Assembly (NCBI GenBank): GCA_003024175.1
Contig: MDYQ01000061.1
Location: 62,001-126,000 of the forward strand
DNA: 64,000 nucleotides
Direction: 5' to 3'
Source: Planoprotostelium fungivorum
Taxonomy: Eukaryota > Evosea > Variosea > Cavosteliida > Cavosteliaceae
Shown: positions 36,101 to 45,340 of the stretch, one piece after another
How positions within the stretch are numbered: position 1 is the first letter of the stretch
How the letters are laid out: each line of letters starts with the position of its first letter
Program-made: the position numbers and the translations under genes
The notes under the pieces: generated by a model
The model's input: the letters and a program-made list of their open reading frames with translations, nothing else
What the model was told of the DNA's origin: nothing
The model's database searches: none

Positions 36101-36258
36101 CTATCAGGGCTCTGGCTACGTCTGGGGCTCTCCCTACGACGTCTATCGCGGTCTGGACTGTCATCTCGGCGAGATCTTCGGTCACTGTGTCTATCGCCTC
36201 CAGATTCCTCTTCTCTGGAGGGTCTGAGAGGTACCGGGCTGTCTACGGCTGCAGACAT
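33191..36258 (-). CDS. CWC22: Pre-mRNA splicing factor CWC22 (MIF4G/MA3 protein)
   Basis: CWC22 binds eIF4A3 and is needed for splicing and exon-junction-complex loading. The ATG at 36258 ([17 protein letters not shown]) starts an RS-rich N-terminus of about 130 residues (blocks such as [13 protein letters not shown]). The MIF4G core starts at [16 protein letters not shown], followed by [33 protein letters not shown] and [14 protein letters not shown], the last split from [10 protein letters not shown]. After an acidic linker comes the MA3 part: [31 protein letters not shown] and [10 protein letters not shown]. It ends with a Ser/Asp tail ([14 protein letters not shown]) and RRKKRRR. Order and motifs match CWC22. 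The N-terminal RS domain is unusual in position, since metazoan CWC22 carries most RS repeats at the C-terminus. One 223-nt intron (33372-33594) is built of short repeats. Confidence 0.92.
33372..33594 (-). repeat. Intron made of degenerate GAATAGTG(G/A)ATAATG repeats
   Basis: This CWC22 intron joins GGLT to EDLREHL. On the plus strand it is filled by variants of 'gaatagtgaatagtggataatgaatagtg' over roughly 33400-33585. It is unlike the ATC/GAT-rich simple sequence of other introns here. Confidence 0.8.
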
Positions 36259-36362
36259 CTTCTATCGGCTTGGTAATCGAATGTGATACATCATCACACC
36301 GATAGAACATTCCATGAACATTCGGCGTCTAAATCTTTTATTTCAATATTTAAACGGAGAGC

Positions 36363-38008
36363 ATGAGCAGCAGGGCTCTCTTTCGGCTGTGTGGGCTGTC
36401 AAATCACATCACAGCGAGACCTCTCCATACATCGGAGGTGAAAGAGGGTTGGGAAGATGACGTGGATGATGCAGTTGTCAGGTATCTGCAAACTCGAGAG
36501 TATTATTAGAAGAGAGATGTAAGAACGGGACTTTATTTCTGACCATCAACCGTCCGAAGGCATTGAACGCCCTCAATCTGGGTATGCATCATCACATCCA
36601 ATTCGGTCGATGATGTTCTACAGAAGTTGTCACATCACTGCGAGCGATTCTTGCCAGAGAATATCAAAGAGTAGAACCGAAACAGGTCCGTCGAAGATGA
36701 CATCAGCATCTCACACGTTCGCCACAGGTGATCGTCTTGAGAGGAGAGGGCAAGTCCTTCTGCGCAGGTGGTGACGTGAGAGCTCTCAGAGATGGTTACA
36801 TGAAAGGATCGTTAGACTATGCAAAGACATTCTTGAAACATGAATACATGTGTGACTATCTCGTTCGTTCGTTGAACCGACCCAACACTACTCTCATCTT
36901 TATCATGGATGGTTACACTATGGTGAGGTTCCACCTATGGCGGGTCATTTGAATTTCAAATAGGGAGGTGGACTCGGGTTAAGCATCGGGAGTAAGATCA
37001 GAGTTATCACCGAGAAAACTCTGTGTGCTATGCCAGAGGTAATACTCATTCATCATCACGTCACATCATGCAACATCATCACATGGAATGAAGTCCATCA
37101 TAGATCCATCATGACATTACATCATCACATCACATCGTCATAATCACATCATCACGTGCATCATCACATCTCCACCTCCATCTCACCTCCACAGACGGCC
37201 ATCGGTCTGTTTCCCGATGTCGGTGGTACTTGGTTTCTCTCTCACGACGCCTTCGCTGGTGCCCTCGGACTCTTTGTGGGCCTCACAGGTCATCGTCTCA
37301 GCCCCGCCGAGTGCATCATCTATCGCATCGCGACCCATCATGTTCCATCCGATCACATCGATGACATGATGCGAGAGCTCAGAGAAGGTCAACACGAACC
37401 GATAGAGGTAGACGTCGCGATGATGTCGCATGAGACACTGATGGAGATGACAGATCGTGAAAAAGTACAGCAGGGAGTTGGATGTGAAGGACTATCCTCT
37501 TAAGAGCCACGAAGAGACGATCAGGAGATGCTTCAGTGGAGCATCTGTGGGACAGATCTTGAACGATCTGAAACAGAGTAATACCGACCGAGAGTGGTGC
37601 CAAGAGATCTACGAGATTCTGCGGAAGAAGTCGCCGCTGGCACTGGAGGTGAACGAGGGGGGATGCATCCATTTCGATTGACCGAAGACAGGCCACCTTC
37701 GAGCTCTTCAAGAGGAGCAGCCAACTGACCGTGGAAGAGTCTTTCGCTTTAGAATACAGAGCTTGTTTGCATTTTCAATCGTCAAACGATTTTCCGGAAG
37801 GTGTCCATCATCGACATCGACATCATCACCGATCTTACAAACAGGTGTGAGGGCCGTGGTCGTGGACAAAGACAATCAACCTCGATGGAGCCCGAGTGAT
37901 GTGTCACAAGTCACGAGACGATCTGTAGAGTCTCTCACCCACCCCGTTGTCGGCGTCTCAGATTTAGACGTCACAACTGGCCTTCACATCCAGCTCAGAG
38001 ACGAATAA
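36363..38008 (+). CDS. HIBCH: 3-hydroxyisobutyryl-CoA hydrolase, mitochondrial (HIBCH)
   Basis: HIBCH hydrolyses 3-hydroxyisobutyryl-CoA in valine breakdown. The start MSSRALFRLCGLSNHITARPL has the basic, Ser/Leu-rich look of a mitochondrial targeting peptide. The crotonase-fold motifs follow: LTINRPKALNALNL, VIVLRGEGKSFCAGGDVRAL (oxyanion hole), then a long HIBCH-type insert, MDGYTMGGGLGLS, the catalytic stretch TAIGLFPDVGGTWFLS, and LGLFVGLTGHRLS. The C-terminal half (RCFSGASVGQILNDL, then EESFALEYRACLHF and FPEGVRAVVVDKD) is specific to HIBCH rather than enoyl-CoA hydratase. Many introns, including a 150-nt one of CATCATCAC repeats (about 37040-37194). The stop TAA lies inside AATAAA. The malate synthase gene starts 240 bp downstream on the same strand. 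Confidence 0.93.
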
Positions 38009-38246
38009 AAGAGAATAAATCCAATATCTACCGATTTTAATCATCGCGCACGGAAAACTCGAAGAAATCTCGTGATTTTACGACTGCGAGGATGGTTTGT
38101 ACTTTGTTTTTGGGAGGAGAGTGAAACCCAAGGGAAGCAACAGATTCCATATTCTCCTTTACAAGCGCAGGCATTCACGGCTGTTAACCCGTCCACCATT
38201 TTACACATTCACACCGACTGAAACATAGACATCACATCACGCAGAC

Positions 38247-40557
38247 ATGAGGTGAAGAGAGGTGTGAGACGGGTGACTGATGATCCTTCAGCCTTCAGCA
38301 ACAGTTAAACGCAGCTCTCGCCAAAGATGGCATCGAGATTAGAGGACCAGTGACGCAGGAGTATGCAGCGATTTTGACACCTGACGCCCTTCGATTCGTG
38401 GCTTCCATCCACAACCGCTTCGAAGAGACGAGAAGACAGTTGTTGCAGAACAGACAGAAGGCCCAGGTGTGTGTCACATGCAAATCGTAGAGAATGGCTA
38501 CATCCAAAGCGAGATGCAGTCTTAATGATTCACAGGTTGAGATTTCTGCCGGACGATTCCCTGATTTCCCCGCAGAGACCAAACAGATCCGCGAGGTAAT
38601 GCAGCGACTCGATTCTCATTCCATCACAATCACTTCTTCTGAACATCATTATTCTCCATATGAGATGACGATGGTGACAATGTGATACGAAGATTCTAAT
38701 GGAGAGACAGTCCGATTGGAAGGTCGCACCCATTCCAAAGGATCTCACAGACAGAAGAGTCGAGATCACAGGTCCCGTCACCCGTAAGATGATCATCAAC
38801 GCTCTCAACTCCGGCGCCAAAGTCTTCATGGCCGACTTCGAGGACTGTGAGTCCATCCATCATCACACATCTCATTCGACGCTCCATCACATCTCATTCG
38901 ACATCGCACAACACTCATCTCGATCTGCATCACCTCCACACCCTCCATCAACTCCATGCTCATGCATCATCAGCCAACAGCCCGACCTGGACCAACAACG
39001 TAGAAGGTCAGATCAACCTGAGAGATGCCGTCAACCGCAGCATCTCCTTCAACGATCCGAACGGAAAGAAGTACACTCTCATCGAGAAGCCCGCCACGCT
39101 CATGGTCCGTCCCAGAGGCTGGCATCTCGTGGAGAGTCACGTCTTGGTCAACGGTGGGTCAACTCTTTCCCACGGCCGTTGACCATTTCGGTCAACTCTG
39201 TCCCACGGCCGTTGACCGTCTGACAGGTCAACCCATCGCGGGTGCCTTCTTTGACTTTGGCCTCTACTTTTACCACAATGCAAAGAACCTCTTACAGAGA
39301 GGGTCGGGCCCGTACTTTTACGTGCCAAAGATGGAGCACTATTTAGAGTGTAGGTTGTGGGCCGAGGTCTTTCAATTCTCCGAGCAGTCGCTGTCTGTCC
39401 CCACGGGTAGCATCAGAGCTACCGCTCTCATCGAGACGATTCTGGCCGCATTCCAAATGGACGAATTCCTCTACGAATTGAGAAACTATTCCGCGGGACT
39501 CAACTGTGGACGCTGGGTGACTCATCCTCTCACCTCGAAACTCATCCTCTTAAACTCGAAGACGAGAGCTGACACGTACCCTTAGGATTACATCTTCTCT
39601 TTCATCAAGAAATTTTACGATCATCCACAGTTTGTCATGCCCGATCGAGGCAGCGTGGACATGTTGCAGCCCTTCATGCAAGCGTACGTGTCGCTGTTGA
39701 TCAAGACCTGCCACAGGAGAGGCATCCACGCCATGGGTGGAATGGCGGCGCAGATTCCAGTGAGAGACAACAAGCAGTTGAACGATGCTGCCATGGAGAA
39801 GGTGGGAGAGTTGTAGATGGAGAGATCTGACTGAAATTTCAGGTTCGCAAGGACAAATTGAGAGAAGTTCAGGCCGGTCACGACGGTACTTGGGTGGCCC
39901 ACCCCGGACTCATCAAGGTAAAAAATCATTTTATTTGCTTTTATTTCTCATCCCACCACAGATTGCCATGGACATTTTCAACGAACACATGCAGACACCC
40001 AATCAGATCCACCGTGTGACAGAAGCACAAGTCAAGGCTGCCGATCTCATGGCTGTTCCAACCGGAAAACCTTCTCTGAATGGACTGAGAGGCAACATCG
40101 AAGTTGGCCTCAAGTACGTAGAGGCGTGGATCAAGGGTAACGGATGTGTTCCCATCCACAATCTGATGGAGGATCTGGCGACGGCGGAGATCTCTAGAGT
40201 GCAGATCCAGCAGTGGATGAGACATGGAGTCAAATTATCCGACGGAGAGGTGAGATCAAGTTCATCACCGTCTGCGATCACGTCCATCAACATCATCTCG
40301 ATGACGATCATCATCATCATCATCTCGACGCTCTCAACTGATCTCCCACACAGATCGTCACCGAACAGCTAGTTCGCAAGACCCTCGACGAAGAGACGTC
40401 CAAGTTATTTGACCTCCAGAAGGGAGACGTCTCCGTCAAGAAGGCAAAAGACATCTTCGAAAAGATGTTCTTCGGTGGAAACGGCATCGGAGACTTTATG
40501 TCTTTGGAAATGTACCCCTACGTGATCACGGACGTGGCAGGCAAGGCCAAGCTGTGA
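38247..40557 (+). CDS. Malate synthase, peroxisomal (glyoxylate cycle)
   Basis: Condenses glyoxylate and acetyl-CoA to malate. Exon 1 is tiny (ATGAG, 38247-38251), followed by a 40-nt intron (38252-38291), giving [19 protein letters not shown]. The malate synthase A landmarks follow in order: [117 protein letters not shown] and [16 protein letters not shown]. The C-terminus is [11 protein letters not shown] fits the peroxisomal PTS1 consensus. All catalytic regions are intact. AATAAA follows the stop by 6 bp, and the convergent tRNase Z stop lies only 24 bp away. Confidence 0.95.
39157..39217. repeat. Two 28-bp units with inverted ends inside a malate synthase intron
   Basis: The 73-nt intron 39154-39226 (between LVNG and QPIAG) consists almost entirely of two units, 39157-39184 and 39190-39217. 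Each starts GGTCAAC and ends GTTGACC, with CCCACGGCC inside, and they differ at one base. Each unit can pair with itself at its ends, and the flanking exon end GGTCAACG resembles the unit. Confidence 0.9.
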
Positions 40558-40584
40558 GAAGGAGAATAAAGAAGTGGTATTTTA
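40558..40584. terminator. Overlapping convergent polyadenylation signals
   Basis: Malate synthase (plus) has AATAAA at 40564-40569. The tRNase Z gene (minus) has AATAAA overlapping its own TAA stop at about 40579-40584. The two 3' ends must overlap. Confidence 0.6.
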
Positions 40585-42268
40585 TTTCGTCTCTTCTTTG
40601 ACGCGGACGACGTTGTTCTTTGTGATCTCGATGGTCATGAGATCTTTCGAACAGATGACTACTTTTCCTGGGATCTTCTGTTCGGCTAACGCTTTGATGT
40701 CGTCCATGACTGGATCGTCCGCTATCAATCCAATCAGCATCTTCATCATCATCGATCGTATCATCGTCGATCGCATCATCATCGATCATCATCGCGTTCA
40801 TGATCTCACCTCTATATCGAGCAGAGAAATGGTTCATAACCAGCGCGTTCGCCCCGATCGAGGCCGCAAACGCTCCCGCCATCTCCGGCGTCGAGTGACC
40901 TCTCGACATGGTCCACTCCTGGTGCTCTTCCCTCGTCATACTCTACAATCCATCTCAACTTTGAAAGACTCATCATCCAATCATTCACCTGCGCCGCACT
41001 ATCTGACTCTGGCAGGTAAGCGTTGGTAGCTTCGTGGACTAGAACTGTCGCTCCATGAGACAGTGGAGCGATCGCGGAGGGGTCGTGGGTGTCACCCAAT
41101 ATGACGACCTATCGAATGAGATGTCGATCGATCTCCTTTCATTCACCTTTCTACCCTCTCTCAGTCCGGGAGGCTCTAAGACGGTACCGTCTGGCAGCGT
41201 GATCTTCTCGTTCTTCTGGAGCTTTCCCAACAGACTCATCGGGTTCTGTGGAACGCGTCAGATCTGACGTGGACGTGTCACCTGTCACTTTGACACCCTG
41301 AGCGGCCAGTTGGGCCTTGTTGCGGTTGAGAGCGGGCTCGTATGACTTCTTATCGATGGTTCCGACGGTGGGGGCTTCGGTGATGACGAAGCCGAGACTG
41401 AAGACGGAGTGCAGGATGGGAGATGCATCGACCTGATGATGATCGTCAGTTTGATGATGGAGGACACCATGTCGTGATGATGAATGAGTGTGATGTGATC
41501 CATTATGGAGGTGTTGATGATTTCGAGAAAGATGATGGCGTGATGATCGATGATGTAGATCGATTCGGATGATGTCGATCACCTGATAGAGGGCATCTTT
41601 GTGAATCGCTTTCCACGCTCCATTCTCTATGGATATGTCTCTGCCCATGACCTTTCCACGTCAGATGCAGACATCTCTCTCCATCACCTCGCAAGGATGC
41701 ATCTGCCCCTCGTTTCGGTCGCTTGGAATGGGTCCAGGATGCAACTCATGGACAGTGTACATGCGACCGAGTTGCGTGTAAGTCAACAAGAGACTCTTAC
41801 GAATGTATTCTCTCAGACCAAAGGGTCCGTAGATTTCGAACGGCTGAAAATAATGAGAGAGGTGGAGGGTGATTGTGATGTATCACCTCGGTTGATTGGG
41901 CTTCTTCGACGCGAGTGTCTGCACCCTCTTCAGTTTGACCTCCCATTCCATTGAATGTAGATGCCATGAGAGGTATCAGTCCAAACATGTGATCGGCTGT
42001 GATGGATCAGCAATCGTGTGATTCGAACCGTCACCATGCATGTGAGTGATAAAGATCTTGCTCATCTTGCTGAGAGCTAATCCTTTCGATTTTTGCAACT
42101 GAAATCACATCAGGGAGATAGGTCTACGAGATCCGACACCTGATGTTGTGTTCCTTCTCCACAATCAAACAGCCACCATTCCTTTTCCAGATTCAATGCC
42201 AAAGAGCTAGTATTTCTTGTAGCCGTGGGCTTTGCAGAAGAGGTACCGAGAAAGACGAGAGAAAGCAT
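40582..42268 (-). CDS. tRNase Z, short form (ELAC1-like)
   Basis: Removes 3' trailers from pre-tRNA. The ATG at 42268 opens [19 protein letters not shown], the usual short-form start, then [13 protein letters not shown]. The zinc-binding signature is [14 protein letters not shown] (HxHxDH). Next come [21 protein letters not shown], and the loop around [10 protein letters not shown] with [11 protein letters not shown]. Further on are VILGDT (metal-binding Asp), [10 protein letters not shown], the family's HSTPEMAG (metal-binding His and AxF element) and [10 protein letters not shown]. The total fits the short form (about 350-370 residues), not the double-length ELAC2. The stop TAA at 40582 overlaps AATAAA. 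It is tail-to-tail with malate synthase, with 24 bp between the stops. Confidence 0.93.
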
Positions 42269-42475
42269 GGTGTCTTGTGATTGTTCCGGTCGGTTAGTGT
42301 ATGCTTGTTGTGTAAAATGATGTCGGAACGATTCACCGAATCAACATCCTCTTTTTGGAATGTGTTCGTTCTTGACTTTCAGAAATTCCAGTGTAACACG
42401 GTGGCCCGTTCAGCGTTTGATGATGGCTGTGATCATATCTCTCTGTCATGTTTTTGAGGTTCGAGCTGAAGCGTA

Positions 42476-42724
42476 ATGTCGTATTCGATTGGCTCGATTT
42501 TTGGTTCAATCGTCGTGTCGTCTACCTCTTCAAAAGAAGGTCTCAGGCGCACACCAACATCAATAAGGAACTCCACCACTCATCACTTCTCATCGTCTGA
42601 AGAATATCCTGTCAGTCTAACTCTGGAATCTCTGTCTCTTCTCTCAGCTCACAACCCTGCGTCTGTCACTTCCCGCTCTAAAGAGGACAATCTTCGTTTC
42701 GAGAGAAGAATGGACTCCTTATGA
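42476..42724 (+). CDS. Small hypothetical protein (weak)
   Basis: An uninterrupted 82-residue frame (MSYSIGSIFGSIVVSSTSS...) ends just before the first monooxygenase gene. It is Ser-rich and matches nothing I know. It may be chance, or a leader region of the next gene. Confidence 0.25.
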   Translation: MSYSIGSIFGSIVVSSTSSKEGLRRTPTSIRNSTTHHFSSSEEYPVSLTLESLSLLSAHNPASVTSRSKEDNLRFERRMDSL

Positions 42725-42803
42725 TCACTCCTACTGCGCCAGTCTGGCACAAGTTGAAGTTTCTTTGTCATACAGACCGTGTCGACACGGCACAACAGAC
42801 CCC

Positions 42804-42834
42804 GAGGTGAAGTTTATTCTTTTCCAACCCGAAG
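42804..42834 (+). promoter_or_regulatory. Conserved leader of monooxygenase gene 1
   Basis: GAGGTGAAGTTTATTC followed by TTTTCCAACCCGAAG sits directly before the ATG. Nearly the same sequence precedes genes 2 (45311-45340) and 3 (48231-48268). It is part of the shared 5' untranslated or core promoter region of the family. Confidence 0.7.
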
Positions 42835-44724
42835 ATGAAGCAGGTGGCTCTTCTGCTCGTTCTTCTCTTGGCGGCTTCGGCTCACATTTCTCTCCATCAT
42901 CCTTCCGTCTATGATCCCGTGAGCCATTTTGTCATTTCGGATCGATGATCGCGAGATGGCTGATAATAGACAGGAACCCTACAACGATAACTACAAGGAC
43001 AGCAACAAAGCGTCTGACCCTCTGGACGGTTTAACATTCGACCAATGGTGGTGGCACGGATATCTGAACAACCCTCCCATCGCGAGACCCGACAATGTGA
43101 TCTCATGCGTGCACATCGCCATCCTCTAAACATGTGCAGGTGTTCGAACTCCCCGCCAACGGTCAAGCGAAGGCATGGATCAGCACCAGCAGATCTTACA
43201 CCCCTTACGGCTGGCCAGAGAGGATGTTCCCCAACCCAGAAGCCATCGTCGAGCCCTTCGCTGACAGTCCTTACGTCAGTGAGTCGCCGCCATAATGATG
43301 CACCTCTGTACTGACCACGTGCCAGAGAACAACAACATCCACACGACCAACAGAAGCGACCTTGCCGGTTGCGTTCTGGGTATCTCATACAAGTCAGACA
43401 GATTCCAGATCAAGCCTGAAGACTTTGGTATGTTTGCATCTTGGTACTCGTCCCGTTCTTAAGTACGAGCGCAGTCATCTTCTCTGTTGCCCACGACTGC
43501 CCTGCCAGATGGCTGCAGACGTTCCAAGTGCCCAACTTGCCAGCGTGTCCGAACGGAATGTGTCAGTGTGCATGGTTCTGGGTACACAAGTCATACGGAG
43601 GAACTGATCAGATCGTAAGTCATCGTCGCTCTCCGTCATGCATCCGTCATCATCGCCTTCTTGATCAACCTCATCCTCGTAAAGAAAAGGTGCTGACAGT
43701 CTTTAGTACATGACGCCATTCCAATGCAAGGTCACTGGCGCTTCTGCTAGCGCCTCGCCTGTCGATGTGGCTCACGCCAAGCCCCCCCGAAAGTGCTGGG
43801 ATCCAGCCAACTGCAGACTTGGACCTCGCAACCCCATGTACTGGATGTAAGTGCCACCATGCTTACATTCCCACACGATCGTCACATCCTTCACCAAACG
43901 GCCATCATCATCAACATCATCTGATGATGATCACAGGAACCAGGACAGAAACAACATGCCCGAAGTCATGCACTTCGCTCCTTCTTACTCCACCCTCTAC
44001 GGTTTCCCCGAAGGTGCTCAGAAGGACATCTTCGTTGCAACGAACCCCGTCAACTACGTGTCCAGACCCTTCCCTGCCGAGGCCAAGTGTAACGGCAAGC
44101 CCTCTCGTCTCGTCAGCTCTGGCAACGGAACTCTGGTTCTGAAGCAGAACGACATCTTAGTGTCGCCCAACTGCAAGTACAACTTGTGGTTCGGTGGCGA
44201 TGGTGCCCTCTACCTCGGTACACCAGGTGAGATCCAGTCTATCATGACGATGGGAACTGACTGTACGTAGATCGCAACAGCATCTGGGACACTAACTTCT
44301 ACTTCCGTACTAACGGCAACCCCGGCGGCAGTGGATGGACCGCCAGCATTACAAAGGCTGGAGACTTTATCATCCAGAACTCTGCCGGACAGAACCGCTT
44401 TACCAGTCCCATGACAAGCAACGTTGGAGTTGGACCTTACCGCTTGGAGTTGACCAACGCTGGTCAGCTGGTCTTATTCGACTCACTTGGCCACGACTTG
44501 TGGGAGTCTAGCTGGAAGTGAGTTCCTCTCATCTTCTTCACCGCTCTTGCATCATCATCTTGATCATCACATTTCATCACAATCTCGATGATGTTGCGTT
44601 GTGAAACTCACGATGAGCAGTGATCAGCGCGAGCAGAGCTGGGTAGGACCTTTCAACCCCGATCCACCCATCTGGAAGACTTTCGCTCGCAACAGCACCA
44701 GAGTGCTGATCAAGGCTCAATGAG
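42835..44724 (+). CDS. Secreted AA14-like lytic polysaccharide monooxygenase + bulb-type lectin, copy 1 (no PAN domains)
   Basis: A secreted, probably copper-dependent oxidative polysaccharide enzyme. The signal peptide MKQVALLLVLLLAASA is followed at once by HISLHHPSVYDP, so cleavage would expose the N-terminal His of a histidine brace. AA14-type landmarks follow: LTFDQWWWHGYLNNPP, FELPANG, VIFSVAHDCPARW (likely second copper His), LPACPNGMCQCAWFWVH, QIYMTPFQCKVTG (likely axial Tyr), CRLGPRNPMYWM and STLYGFPEGAQKDIFV. From about 44090 a bulb-type lectin-like domain follows: LKQNDILVSPNCKYNLWFG, then LVLFDSLGHDLWESSW. The protein then ends soon after PPIWKTFARNST, where copies 2 and 3 continue into PAN domains. 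It has about nine introns. AATAAA lies near 44747. Confidence 0.85.
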
Positions 44725-45340
44725 CGATCACGGAGAGTCTGGACAATAAAATGTCTCGTGTTTCATGCGTGGCTTGACTCAAATGAGAGGATATGGATGG
44801 GTGTTGATCAATTCGACGAGACGAATTTATGGATCTGACGATTGGATTGTTCCTCTCTTCGATAGGGTCAAAACTCGACTTCTAAAGATATTCTGCCGGG
44901 TGCGATCGTTCTCGTCGGTGTATCTAAGCGCTACTGAAGACGACGAGACCCTGAATCCGTCACCTTAGGTAGGTGGGTTACTCCTGCCTCCTAAACCTCA
45001 CCTGAACCTGCAGTCAGACACATCAGTGCACCGTCAGAAGTATCACCGATGCACGTTCCTCTCTGCATCCGATAGAACGTACCCCAAACAGAAGTGAAAT
45101 GGCTCGGTTCATTCAGAACCATCCACGCGTTCCTCCCCCAGAATCGACTTCTGTACTCCTCCTTCTCTTTCTCTATAGAGATGTATACCCAAACTGTCAC
45201 CTCGTCGCGTCCAAATGAGACATCATTCGCCCAATGAAACGAACCAGCTCTGCCGCTTGACATAAACTGAGGCCTTCTTGTCATACTGCGGATTAGGGTG
45301 AAGAGACCTCGAGGTGAGGTTTATTCTTTTCCAACCGAAG
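44725..45340. other. Gap between monooxygenase copies 1 and 2
   Basis: About 600 bp. A 97-residue minus-strand frame (45284-44991, containing SFHWANDVSFGRDEVTVWVY) has a normal composition but no recognised family. It could be a small gene or a remnant. The last 30 bp are the conserved leader of copy 2. Confidence 0.35.

Noticed and set aside
35749-36227. Plus-strand frames over the CWC22 RS region
   Set aside because: Shadows of the Arg/Ser/Asp repeats on the minus strand.
37040-37194. CATCATCAC-rich stretch considered as a minisatellite or CRISPR-like array
   Set aside because: It lies in an intron of HIBCH, is irregular simple sequence, has no unique spacers and resembles other introns.
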